Shown here one piece after another: positions 1 through 7,802 of a stretch of DNA of 64,000 nt. The DNA is from CBDDIP01 sp965229005 (lineage in GTDB: Bacteria; Actinomycetota; Acidimicrobiia; Acidimicrobiales; Ilumatobacteraceae), in the NCBI GenBank assembly GCA_965229005.1, contig CBDDIP010000002.1, positions 1,984,001 to 2,048,000 on the forward strand, in the 5' to 3' direction. The position numbers and the translations under genes were made by a program. Position 1 is the stretch's first letter; every line of letters starts with the position of its first letter. The notes under the pieces were generated by a model. That model was not told the origin of the DNA. It saw nothing but the letters and a program-made list of their open reading frames with translations, and searched no databases.

Positions 1-1
1 C

Positions 2-922
2 ACCGTGCAGGGCATGGTCGGCATCGTCTTCTTGATCTCGTTCGCCCATCAGCCGCTGACGATGGGACTCGTGTACGGCGACCCGGTGCAGCGCGCCGCG
101 CATCGTCGCCTCTACCTCGTCGCCCCGTTCGTCGCCGCGGCCGCGATCGTCATCGGGCTCAACGTCAGCCTCACGCTCGTCGCGCTCGTCGCGGGGCTGT
201 GGAACGCCGAGCACACGCTGATGCAGCGCTACGGCGTGCTGCGCATCTACGGGCGCAAAGCTGGCGACGATCACGGCGGGTTGGAGAAGCCGATGCTCGT
301 CGTCTGGCTGATCGCCGCGCTCGCCTACGTGGGTGCGTTCGTCGACTTGCGCGACCTCGCTTGGAAGCTCGGCGTCGACGGCACCAACACGCGCTCGATC
401 AACCTGCTGCAGCCGTACCGCGCGCCGGCGCGCGTGCTGTTCGTGGTCGCTGTCGTCGTCGGCTTGGCGATGCTGATGCGGTGGTGGCGCGCCGAGCGAT
501 CGCTCGGCGCGCAGGCCAGCCGGCCGAAGCTCGTCTACATGCTCGGCACGCTCGGTCTGGTGGTGGCGGTGATGGTCGACCCGGTGGCCGGCTTCGCCGG
601 GTACGTCGGCGCGCACGCCATCGAGTACTTCGCCGTCGTGCACACCAGCCTGCGCACCCGCCGCGACGATGCCCCGATCGCGAACGCAACGCGCACGGTG
701 TGGCGACGCGGCGCGATCTACGTCGCCTACTTCGCGGTGATCGTTGCCTGGATCGAGCTGACCACCACGAACGGTGGCGGCCACACGCTGTTCGGCTTCT
801 CGATCCTGTTCTTCGGGGCGCTGCACATCCTCTACGACGGCTTCGTCTGGAAGCTTCGCCGCCCGTCGGTGGCCGCGTCGCTCGGGGTCATCCCGGCAGC
901 TCCAACGGCTGCTCCGCGCTGA
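2..922 (+). CDS. Multi-pass membrane protein, 5' partial
   Basis: The frame is open from the first bases of the window to TGA at 920-922, so the true start is probably upstream; the first available start codon is GTG at 5. About 305 residues are visible. Several hydrophobic stretches alternate with short basic loops, for example around residues 35-60, 95-110, 140-160, 175-200 and 235-285, giving roughly seven or eight membrane segments. I do not recognise the family and see no catalytic motif. The last 35 bases overlap the convergent EamA-type gene, which is acceptable for two genes meeting tail to tail. Confidence 0.6.
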   Translation, partial: TVQGMVGIVFLISFAHQPLTMGLVYGDPVQRAAHRRLYLVAPFVAAAAIVIGLNVSLTLVALVAGLWNAEHTLMQRYGVLRIYGRKAGDDHGGLEKPMLVVWLIAALAYVGAFVDLRDLAWKLGVDGTNTRSINLLQPYRAPARVLFVVAVVVGLAMLMRWWRAERSLGAQASRPKLVYMLGTLGLVVAVMVDPVAGFAGYVGAHAIEYFAVVHTSLRTRRDDAPIANATRTVWRRGAIYVAYFAVIVAWIELTTTNGGGHTLFGFSILFFGALHILYDGFVWKLRRPSVAASLGVIPAAPTAAPR

Positions 923-1778
923 CCTCCCGGTCCTGCACCACGACGGCGGCGATCACCAGCGCGGACCCGAGCAGATCGAAGCCAGAGGGCACCTGATCCA
1001 GCGCCATCCAGCCGACGATCATCGCCGTCACCGGCAGGAGGGCGAGCAGGAGCGCGAACCGTCGCGTCGGGATGCGCCGCATCACGTGCTGATCGATGGC
1101 GTAGGCAACCGCAGTGGACAGTGCGCCGACGAGTGCGCACAGCGCCAGCAGCCGCGGCGTGGTGAACACCTCGGTGCTGCCGCTGATGCCGATCGGCGCG
1201 ATCGCGACCGCGCCGATCGCCAGCGCCATTCCGAGACCGCCGAGCCCGCGATCGAGCGACGCGACCCGCCGCCCGACGACGATGTACACGGCCCACATCG
1301 CCGAGGCGATGAAGATGAAGAGCAACCCCAACGGCTCGTCGTCGACCTCCACGCCGGACAGGACGACCACGCCCGTGATCGCCAGCAGCAGCGCAACCGC
1401 GTTGCGTCGCGTGCGGGTCAGCGCGGCGGCGACGGTGATCGGCCCGATGAACTCGATCACCACGCTCTTGCCGAGCGCGACTCGATCGATGGCGAGGTAG
1501 AAGAACAGGTTCATCAGCGCGGTCGCGACGCCGAACACGGCGGCACTGAGCAGCTGCCGTCGGGTCCAGCCGCGCTGCTGGCGCCAGCTGACCGCGAGCA
1601 CGGCGATGGCCGCTGTGACGACGCGCATCCACGCCACCGTTGCCGGTCGCAGCTCGTCGAACAACGAGTGGGCGATGACCGCGCCGGTGTACTGCGAGAT
1701 CCCGGAGATGACGAACAGCGCCTCCGGGGAGGCGGTGTCGAAGAAGTGCCCGCGGCGAGCGGTGACGGGCGCGGTCAG
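888..1778 (-). CDS. EamA/RhtA-type drug-metabolite transporter, probable CTG start
   Basis: This is a 10-helix EamA-family permease, a group that exports amino acids and other small metabolites. The AT/GC-start reading frame begins only at TTG 1664 (258 residues), which would remove the first helix. The frame stays open upstream and encodes residues that look like the family's first helix, including VISGISQYTGAVIAHSLFD, with no ATG, GTG or TTG after the upstream gene's stop. A CTG at 1776-1778, 10 bases beyond that stop, would give about 296 residues, the usual family length. The N-terminal extension is seen; the CTG start is inferred. The upstream aldolase gene lies on the same strand, so translational coupling is plausible. 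Confidence 0.7.
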   Translation of the reverse strand: MTAPVTARRGHFFDTASPEALFVISGISQYTGAVIAHSLFDELRPATVAWMRVVTAAIAVLAVSWRQQRGWTRRQLLSAAVFGVATALMNLFFYLAIDRVALGKSVVIEFIGPITVAAALTRTRRNAVALLLAITGVVVLSGVEVDDEPLGLLFIFIASAMWAVYIVVGRRVASLDRGLGGLGMALAIGAVAIAPIGISGSTEVFTTPRLLALCALVGALSTAVAYAIDQHVMRRIPTRRFALLLALLPVTAMIVGWMALDQVPSGFDLLGSALVIAAVVVQDREVSAEQPLELPG

Positions 1779-1788
1779 AGCGGGTGGC

Positions 1789-2622
1789 TCAGTCGAACAG
1801 GTCGGGATCGGAGCGGCAGATCTCCTGCCACAACGGCTGGAAGCTCAGCCATCCGGCGGCCGGGAAGCCGGTCTGCTTGAACGTGTACTCGGCCATCTCG
1901 TGCGGGATCAGCTTCGGCGTGCCGGCGGCCATCGCCAGCAGCTGCGCCTGGCAGCTGCGATCCATGCTGAGGAACCAGAAGCACGCTTCGTCGACGCTCT
2001 GCCCGACGGTGAACAGGCCGTGGTTCTGGTGGACGGCGGCCTTGCCGGTGGGGAAGTGCGACGCCAGCTCGTGGCCGGCCTCGATGTCGAACACCACCGC
2101 GCCACCCTGCGCGCTGATCACGGTGTGGTCGGTGTAGAAGATGCAGGAGTCCTGGGTGATCGGGTCGAGCGGGATGCCGAGCGAGCTGAACGCCTTGCCG
2201 TGCACGCTGTGGCTGTGCGCCGCGGCGATCACGTCGGGCCGGGCCTGGTGCACCGCGGAGTGGATGACGAACGCTGCCCGGTTGACCGGCCGCGAGCCGT
2301 AGACCACGTCGCCGTGGTGGTTGACCAGGATCAGGTCGCTGACCTTGACGTGGCGGAAGCTCATCGCGAACGGGTTGACCCAGAAGTGGTCGGGGAACTC
2401 GGGGTCGCGCACGGTGATGTGCCCGGCGACGCCTTCGCCGAAGCCGACGCGGCCGAAGATGCGCAGCGCGCCGGCCAGCTTCTGCTTGCGCTCGAGGCGC
2501 TCCTCCTCGACGGAGGCGAACGACGTGGGCGGCAGGCCGAGGTGGACTTCCTTGGGGGTCAGCTCGACCCCGTCGATCGTGCGCGTGACCCCTTCTGCCT
2601 GAGTGTTGGCGACAATTGTCAT
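1789..2622 (-). CDS. Class II aldolase/adducin family protein
   Basis: A 277-residue cytosolic protein of the class II aldolase/adducin fold, which uses a divalent metal bound by histidines to cleave or epimerise sugar phosphates or related hydroxy-acids. The pattern AAAHSHSVHG in the middle and HQNHGLF later are the expected metal-binding histidine motifs. The ATG at 2620-2622 is chosen because the residues before it are low-complexity and unlike the family, although the frame remains open further upstream. No clear Shine-Dalgarno sequence precedes it. It is followed closely by the EamA-type transporter on the same strand. The substrate cannot be read from sequence. Confidence 0.85.
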   Translation of the reverse strand: MTIVANTQAEGVTRTIDGVELTPKEVHLGLPPTSFASVEEERLERKQKLAGALRIFGRVGFGEGVAGHITVRDPEFPDHFWVNPFAMSFRHVKVSDLILVNHHGDVVYGSRPVNRAAFVIHSAVHQARPDVIAAAHSHSVHGKAFSSLGIPLDPITQDSCIFYTDHTVISAQGGAVVFDIEAGHELASHFPTGKAAVHQNHGLFTVGQSVDEACFWFLSMDRSCQAQLLAMAAGTPKLIPHEMAEYTFKQTGFPAAGWLSFQPLWQEICRSDPDLFD

Positions 2623-2676
2623 GCGGACAGCGTAGATCCGGCTCGTGCGGTCCGCGGCACCGGCCAACATGGGGCG

Positions 2677-3066
2677 ATGAACACCGAGATCATGCCTGCC
2701 TCGATCGCCCCGCCCGCTGCCAACTACGCACACGCCATGCTCGTCGAGCAACCGTCTCGGTGGTTGCACACGAGCGGCGTGGTGGCCATCGCCGTCGACG
2801 GCACCGTCCCGGAGACGATCGCCGAGCAGGCCGACCTCATCTGGCACAACATCGGGGCGATGCTGGCGGAAGCCGACATGACCGCTGCCGACATCGTCAA
2901 CATCGTGACCTACGTCGCCGTCGACGAGATCGGCTCACTGGCCACGGTGATGGCCGCCCGCGACCGCGCCATCGGCACCCATCGAGCGGCCAGCACCCTG
3001 ATCACCGTGCCCCAGCTGGCACGTCCGAAGTGGAAGATGGAGATCGCGGTGATCGCCGCTCGCTGA
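2677..3066 (+). CDS. RidA/YjgF-like family protein
   Basis: A 129-residue protein with the RidA/YjgF/UK114 fold, whose members commonly deaminate reactive enamine or imine intermediates and act as trimers. The recognisable parts are the central LHTSGVVAIAVDGTVPETIAEQ segment positions around residues 24-45 and the C-terminal region with VPQLARPKWKMEIAVIAA. The usual catalytic arginine equivalent is not unambiguous, so deaminase activity is an inference. It is divergent from the aldolase gene with 54 bases between the starts, and precedes the acyl-CoA ligase gene by 30 bases on the same strand. Confidence 0.75.
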   Translation: MNTEIMPASIAPPAANYAHAMLVEQPSRWLHTSGVVAIAVDGTVPETIAEQADLIWHNIGAMLAEADMTAADIVNIVTYVAVDEIGSLATVMAARDRAIGTHRAASTLITVPQLARPKWKMEIAVIAAR

Positions 3067-3096
3067 GTAGCGTGCGCTCCCGACACAGGGGGTCAC

Positions 3097-4761
3097 ATGG
3101 AGTTCAAGGAAGCCGTTGCCGCAGTCACCGCACCCGGTGCGCCGTTCGAGATGGAGCGCATCACCGTCGGTGGTGTCGAGGTCAACGCCTTCAAGAACGC
3201 CCCGCCCTCGTTGCGCTTCCTGCTCGGCATGCAACGTGGCGACAACATCTTCCTCGTATATGAAGATGAACGGATCACGTTCGCCGAGGCACAGGAGCGC
3301 ATCGCCGCACTGGCCCACGTGCTCGTGCACACGTACGGCGTCGGCAAGGGCGATCGCGTCGCGGTCGGCATGCGCAACTTCCCGGAGTGGGTGCTGTCGT
3401 TCGCTGCCATCGTCTCGATCGGTGCCGTGTCGGTGTCGCTCAACGCGTGGTGGACCGAGGACGAGCTCGACTTCGCCCTCGAGGACTGTGGCGCCACCCT
3501 GCTCATCGCCGACATCGAACGGGCCGACCGCAGCCGTGCCTCGTGCGCCCGCCTCGGGATCCGCACGATCGGCGTGCGCGGCGCCACTGGCGAGGGAGTC
3601 GACGCATGGGACGACCGGGTGCTTGCAGCGATGGGCCAGCCGCTCCCCGATGTCGACGTGCACCCCGACGACGACGCGACGATCCTCTACACGAGCGGTA
3701 CCACCGGCCGCCCGAAAGGTGCGGTCAGCACCAACCGCGCCGTCCTGCAGTCGTTGATGGCGTTCAGCTGTCGCGCTGCGGTCGAGACGCTGCGCAAGGG
3801 TCCGCCGGCCGCCGATGCACCGGCTGCCACCGCGCCGTCGTTCATCCTCATCGTGCCGCTGTTCCACGTCACCGGATGCGTGCCGGTGATGCTCAGCTCG
3901 TTCGCCGCCGGGCTGAAGCTGGTGATCATGTACAAGTGGGATCCGCTGCGCGCCCTGCAGCTGATCGAGCGCGAGCAGATCACCAACTTCGTCGGCGTGC
4001 CGACGCAGAGCTGGGACCTGCTGGAGTGCCCGGACTTCGCCGAGTACGACACGTCCAGCCTCGTCAGCATCGGCGGTGGTGGTGCGCCGGCTCCGCCCGA
4101 GCTGGTCAAGCGCGTCGAGAACAGCTTCGCCGGGCGCCCGAACATCGGCTACGGCATGACCGAGACCAACGCCTACGGCCCGGGCAACAGCGGCGATGAC
4201 TACGTCTCGCACCCCACCAGCACCGGGCGCTACGTGCCGATCCTGGAGATGGAGACCCGCGATCCCGAGGGCGAGGCGCTGCCCGCCGGTGAGATGGGCG
4301 AGATCTGGTTCAAGGGTCCGCACCTGATCCGTGGCTACTGGAACCGGCCCGACGCGACGGCGGAGACGATCGTCAACGGCTGGCTGCGCAGCGGTGACCT
4401 CGGCAAGATCGACGAAGACGGCTTCGTCTACGTGCTCGACCGAGCCAAGGACATGGTGCTGCGCGCCGGCGAGAACGTCTACTGCGCCGAGGTCGAAGCG
4501 GCGATCTACGAGATCCCTGCCGTGTACGAGGTGGCCGTGTTCGGCGTGCCCCACGAACGGCTCGGGGAAGAGGTGGCCGCTGTGGTGATGCTGCGCGACG
4601 GCGCGTCGTTGACGGTGGAGGAGCTGCAGGCCGACCTGCGCGCTCGCATCGCCAACTTCAAGGTGCCGACGCAGATCACGTTCGTCGACCAGCAGCTGCC
4701 ACGCAACGCCAGCGGAAAGATCCTCAAGCGCGAGCTGCGCGACTCGATGTTGGCGGGCTGA
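3097..4761 (+). CDS. Acyl-CoA synthetase (class I adenylate-forming enzyme)
   Basis: A 554-residue ATP-dependent ligase that activates a carboxylic acid through an acyl-adenylate and transfers it to CoA. The P-loop-like motif ILYTSGTTGRPKGA lies near residue 196, the adenylate-binding GYGMTETNA near residue 350, the hinge RSGDLGKIDEDGFVY near 432, and the C-terminal catalytic lysine motif NASGKILKRELR near 538. Length and motif order match fatty-acyl or aryl-CoA ligases; the substrate is not evident. A GGGGG-rich stretch precedes the ATG by about 7 bases. It is followed after 3 bases by a split-barrel reductase gene, indicating an operon. Confidence 0.93.
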   Translation: MEFKEAVAAVTAPGAPFEMERITVGGVEVNAFKNAPPSLRFLLGMQRGDNIFLVYEDERITFAEAQERIAALAHVLVHTYGVGKGDRVAVGMRNFPEWVLSFAAIVSIGAVSVSLNAWWTEDELDFALEDCGATLLIADIERADRSRASCARLGIRTIGVRGATGEGVDAWDDRVLAAMGQPLPDVDVHPDDDATILYTSGTTGRPKGAVSTNRAVLQSLMAFSCRAAVETLRKGPPAADAPAATAPSFILIVPLFHVTGCVPVMLSSFAAGLKLVIMYKWDPLRALQLIEREQITNFVGVPTQSWDLLECPDFAEYDTSSLVSIGGGGAPAPPELVKRVENSFAGRPNIGYGMTETNAYGPGNSGDDYVSHPTSTGRYVPILEMETRDPEGEALPAGEMGEIWFKGPHLIRGYWNRPDATAETIVNGWLRSGDLGKIDEDGFVYVLDRAKDMVLRAGENVYCAEVEAAIYEIPAVYEVAVFGVPHERLGEEVAAVVMLRDGASLTVEELQADLRARIANFKVPTQITFVDQQLPRNASGKILKRELRDSMLAG

Positions 4762-4764
4762 GCG

Positions 4765-5145
4765 ATGTCGTTGCCGATGAGCTGGCTCGAGCAGCACGCC
4801 GACGAGGAGAACTGCTACGTCACCACCACGGGTCGTCGATCGGGCAACCCGCACGAGGTGGAGATCTGGTTCGGTGTCATCGACGGCACGCTGTACCTCA
4901 TCTCCGGCAACGGCCCGAAGGCCGATTGGTACCGCAACGCGCTCGCCAACCCGGCGGTGTCGGTGCGCATCGATCGCGACACGCACGGCGGTGTGGCCCG
5001 CGACGTCACCGACGCGGATGAGCGTCGGCGCGTCGGTGAGCTGATGGGTCTGAAGTACCCGTGGGACGGCGACGCCTCGATCGGGTTGACGTTCGAGGCG
5101 TGGTGCTACACCGTGCCGGCGTTGGCGATCAGCGACTGGAGCTGA
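4765..5145 (+). CDS. F420-type split beta-barrel (nitroreductase/DUF385) protein
   Basis: A 126-residue protein of the deazaflavin-dependent nitroreductase (Ddn-like) family. The start of the fold, TTTGRRSGNPHEVEIWF, and the following WYRNALANP segment are typical of the group, which binds coenzyme F420 in a PNPOx-like split barrel and reduces quinones or other acceptors. The presence of cofD elsewhere in this window supports F420 use by this organism. The start lies 3 bases after the acyl-CoA ligase stop. Its stop codon abuts that of the convergent nitroreductase gene with no intergenic base. Confidence 0.82.
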   Translation: MSLPMSWLEQHADEENCYVTTTGRRSGNPHEVEIWFGVIDGTLYLISGNGPKADWYRNALANPAVSVRIDRDTHGGVARDVTDADERRRVGELMGLKYPWDGDASIGLTFEAWCYTVPALAISDWS

Positions 5146-5712
5146 TCAGCTCGCTGACGACGAGAGGTGCGCGACCTCGACCGGCGGCCGGTCTGGCGGC
5201 TCCACCGTCGAGGTCGCCCAGCCGAGGTAGATGATCGCGCTCACGTGCGTGCCCGGCTCGAAACCGCACAGCTCGGCAACGACGTCGTTGGCACCCTTCG
5301 GGCACGAGCCCCAGTAGGTCGCCAGGCCGAGTGCTGTCGCTCCGAGCATCAGGTTCTGCACCCCGGCCGCGACGGCGTCGCGGTTCTCAGCGGTGCGCAG
5401 CGACGAGTCGCCCGGCGCTGAACCGACGACGAGCGTCGCCGGCGTGCGCAGGTACTTGGTGCGCGCCTTCGCCACCTTCTCCGGCGGGTCGCCGTGCGCA
5501 TCCATCGCGTCGGCGATCGACTCGCCGAGGCGGGCCCGTGCGTCGCCGTCGAGGAGGGCGAAGCGCCAGGGCCAGGTGCGCTTGTGGTTCGGCGCCCACT
5601 GGGCCAGTTCGCAGAGCTGGGTGACGACGTCCAGCGGCACGGCGCGCTCGCGGTCGACCAGCATGCTGGTGCGGCGGCTGCGGATGAGGTGCGAGAGGTC
5701 GTCGAAGCTCAC
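5146..5712 (-). CDS. Nitroreductase family protein
   Basis: A 188-residue FMN-dependent nitroreductase-fold protein. The N-terminal SRRTSMLVDRERAVPLD followed by LAQWAPNHKRTWPWRF matches the usual phosphate-binding Arg-Arg motif and substrate-loop region, and the C-terminal half has GLATYWGSCP and a final YLGWA segment. Such enzymes reduce nitro groups, quinones or act in dehydrogenation; the substrate is not predictable. GTG at 5710-5712 is the start. It is divergent from the SRPBCC gene, with 48 bases between start codons. Confidence 0.88.
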   Translation of the reverse strand: MSFDDLSHLIRSRRTSMLVDRERAVPLDVVTQLCELAQWAPNHKRTWPWRFALLDGDARARLGESIADAMDAHGDPPEKVAKARTKYLRTPATLVVGSAPGDSSLRTAENRDAVAAGVQNLMLGATALGLATYWGSCPKGANDVVAELCGFEPGTHVSAIIYLGWATSTVEPPDRPPVEVAHLSSSAS

Positions 5713-5760
5713 CCGGCCAGTGTGCCAGCGGGTGCTCACGAAGCGCGAGACTCCCGACCC

Positions 5761-6222
5761 GTGACCTCGATCTCCGTCTCCCGTTCCGTCCACGCGTCGC
5801 CCGAGAAGGTGTGGGCGATGGTCAGCGACCTGCCGCGCATGGGCGAGTGGTCGCCGGAGAACTGCGGCGGCAAGTGGGGCAAGGGCGCCATCGGGCCGGC
5901 GGTCGGGGCGACGTTCGTCGGCGACAACAAGAACGGCAAGAAGGAGTGGAAGACGAAGTCGACCGTCACCGCGTGCACGTCGCCGTCGGTGTTCGAGTTC
6001 CACGTCTCGGTCGCCGTCGTCAAGGTGGCCGACTGGCGCTACGACATCACGCCCGACGGTGACGGCTGCATCGTCAAGGAGACCTGGACCGACCGTCGCG
6101 GCTGGTTCGCCAAGAAGCTCGGCGGCCCTGCGAGTGGAGTTGCCGATCGCGAGGCCCACAACCGGGCCGGCATGGAGCACACCCTCGACGAGCTCGCCAA
6201 AGCCGCCGAGTCGAGTAGCTGA
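5761..6222 (+). CDS. SRPBCC family protein (polyketide cyclase/START-like)
   Basis: A 153-residue START/Bet v1-like protein. The opening ISVSRSVHASPEKVWAMVSDLPRMGEWSP is the standard beginning of bacterial SRPBCC domains, which form a deep hydrophobic cavity for lipids or aromatic compounds. GTG at 5761 is used as start because it leaves a normal first strand. The stop sits inside a short inverted repeat that may end transcription. The ligand is unknown. Confidence 0.82.
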   Translation: MTSISVSRSVHASPEKVWAMVSDLPRMGEWSPENCGGKWGKGAIGPAVGATFVGDNKNGKKEWKTKSTVTACTSPSVFEFHVSVAVVKVADWRYDITPDGDGCIVKETWTDRRGWFAKKLGGPASGVADREAHNRAGMEHTLDELAKAAESSS

Positions 6223-6234
6223 GCGCCCCTCAGC
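6218..6234 (+). terminator. Short hairpin over the SRPBCC stop codon
   Basis: GCTGAG and CTCAGC form a 6-bp perfect stem with a 5-base loop. The stop TGA of the SRPBCC gene is within the left arm. No T-run follows, so the terminator call is tentative. Confidence 0.35.
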
Positions 6235-6279
6235 GGCGTCCACGTACTCCACTCGCGCACGGCCGTTAGAGTCCGGCGG

Positions 6280-6864
6280 GTGAGCGATCGACTGCGCGTA
6301 GGGGCCGATGGGGTGGTGCGGTGCTGGTGGTGCGGCGACGATCCGCTCTACGTCGGCTACCACGACGACGAGTGGGGCCACGAGGTCACCAACGACACCC
6401 GGCTGTTCGAGAAGCTCTGTCTCGAGGGGTTCCAGTCCGGGCTGTCGTGGCTGACGATCCTGCGCAAGCGGGAGAACTTCCGCGCCGCGTTCGACGGGTT
6501 CGACGCCGCAACCGTCGCCGCGTACGGGCCGACGGAGATCGAGCGGCTGCTCGGTGATGCGGGCATCGTCCGTCATCGCGGCAAGATCGAGAGCACCATC
6601 AACAACGCCAACCGGATGCTCGAGCTCGAGGCCGCAGAGGGCTCGCTGTACGCCTACGTCCAGCGGTTCAAGCCGCCGGCTCGCGCGCGGCTCGGCCAGG
6701 ACACGCCCATCCAGCCGTCCACGCCGGAGAGCACGGCCATGTCCAAGGACCTCAAGAAGCGCGGCTGGAGCTTCGTCGGTCCGACCACCGTCTACGCCTT
6801 CATGCAAGCCATGGGCTTGGTCAACGACCACATCGAAGGCTGCGAACGCGACGCTGCGAGCTAG
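6280..6864 (+). CDS. tag: DNA-3-methyladenine glycosylase I
   Basis: A 194-residue base-excision repair enzyme that removes 3-methyladenine from alkylated DNA. The N-terminal RCWWCGDDPLYVGYHDDEWG and FEKLCLEGFQSGLSWLTILRKR segments (residues about 14-66) are diagnostic of the Tag family, as is the helix-hairpin region and the C-terminal GPTTVYAFMQAMGLVNDH. Start is GTG 6280. The stop TAG at 6862-6864 is shared on both strands: the tetramer CTAG at 6861-6864 serves as stop for tag and for the convergent dapD gene. Confidence 0.95.
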   Translation: MSDRLRVGADGVVRCWWCGDDPLYVGYHDDEWGHEVTNDTRLFEKLCLEGFQSGLSWLTILRKRENFRAAFDGFDAATVAAYGPTEIERLLGDAGIVRHRGKIESTINNANRMLELEAAEGSLYAYVQRFKPPARARLGQDTPIQPSTPESTAMSKDLKKRGWSFVGPTTVYAFMQAMGLVNDHIEGCERDAAS

Positions 6865-7802
6865 TTCTTGTGCAGGGCGGCGTTCAGGCCGTCCCACTTG
6901 ACGGAGCGGGGGAGGGCCTCCACCGCGCCGGTCTGGCTGTTGCGGCGATACAGCAGGCCGCCCGCGCCGCTCAGGGTCTTGGCCTTCACGACCTCGCCCT
7001 CGGGGAGCACCTTCACCAACGTGCCGGCGGTGACGTAGAGGCCGGCTTCGACGACGCACTCGTCGCCGAGGCTGATGCCGATGCCGGCCTCCGCGCCGAG
7101 CAGGCAGCGTTCGCCGATGGTGACCTGCACGGTGCCGCCACCGGACAGCGTGCCCATGATCGAGGCGCCACCACCGATGTCGCTGCCGTCGCCGACGATG
7201 ATGCCCTGGCCGATGCGGCCCTCGACCATCGACGTGCCGAGCGTGCCGGCGTTGAAGTTGACGAAGCCCTCGTGCATCACGGTGGTGCCGGGCGCGAGGT
7301 GGGCGCCGAGGCGCACGCGCGAAGCGTCGGCGATGCGCACACCGGACGGCACGACGTAGTCGGTCATCCGCGGCATCTTGTCGACGCCGTTCACGGTGAG
7401 GTTCCCGCCATCGCGGCGGACCCGCCAGCGCAGCTCCTCCAACCCCTCGACCGGCGCCGGGCCGAGGTTCGTCCACACCACGTTGGACAGCAGACCGAAC
7501 AGCCCGTCGAGGTTGATCGTGCGCGGCTGGAACAGGCGGTGTGACAGCAGGTGCAGACGGAGGTACACGTCGGTGGCGTCGACCGGCGCATCATTGACAT
7601 CGATGGTCAGCTCGACGGCGCGGATGGACACGCCGCGCACGTCGTCGCGTCGCTCGGCCACCGAGTACGCCTCGAGGGTGCCGGGATGGATCGGCTCGCC
7701 GAGGCCGACCTCGCGGAACCACGTGTCGAGCACCACCCCGTCACCGGTGACGGTGGCCAGCCCTCGCCCCCATGCTGCTGAGTTGGGGGTTGCGGTCCCC
7801 AT
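6861..7802 (-). CDS. dapD: 2,3,4,5-tetrahydropyridine-2,6-dicarboxylate N-succinyltransferase
   Basis: A 313-residue actinobacterial-type DapD. It transfers succinyl from succinyl-CoA to tetrahydrodipicolinate in the lysine/meso-diaminopimelate pathway. The C-terminal half shows the hexapeptide repeats of a left-handed beta helix, including GTTVMHEGFVNFNAGTLGTS and IGGGASIMGTLSGGG. The ATG at 7800-7802 shares its A with the lysS stop codon (TGATG), so the gene is probably translationally coupled to lysS. Length agrees with the high-GC Gram-positive group rather than the shorter enterobacterial enzyme. Confidence 0.95.
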   Translation of the reverse strand: MGTATPNSAAWGRGLATVTGDGVVLDTWFREVGLGEPIHPGTLEAYSVAERRDDVRGVSIRAVELTIDVNDAPVDATDVYLRLHLLSHRLFQPRTINLDGLFGLLSNVVWTNLGPAPVEGLEELRWRVRRDGGNLTVNGVDKMPRMTDYVVPSGVRIADASRVRLGAHLAPGTTVMHEGFVNFNAGTLGTSMVEGRIGQGIIVGDGSDIGGGASIMGTLSGGGTVQVTIGERCLLGAEAGIGISLGDECVVEAGLYVTAGTLVKVLPEGEVVKAKTLSGAGGLLYRRNSQTGAVEALPRSVKWDGLNAALHKN

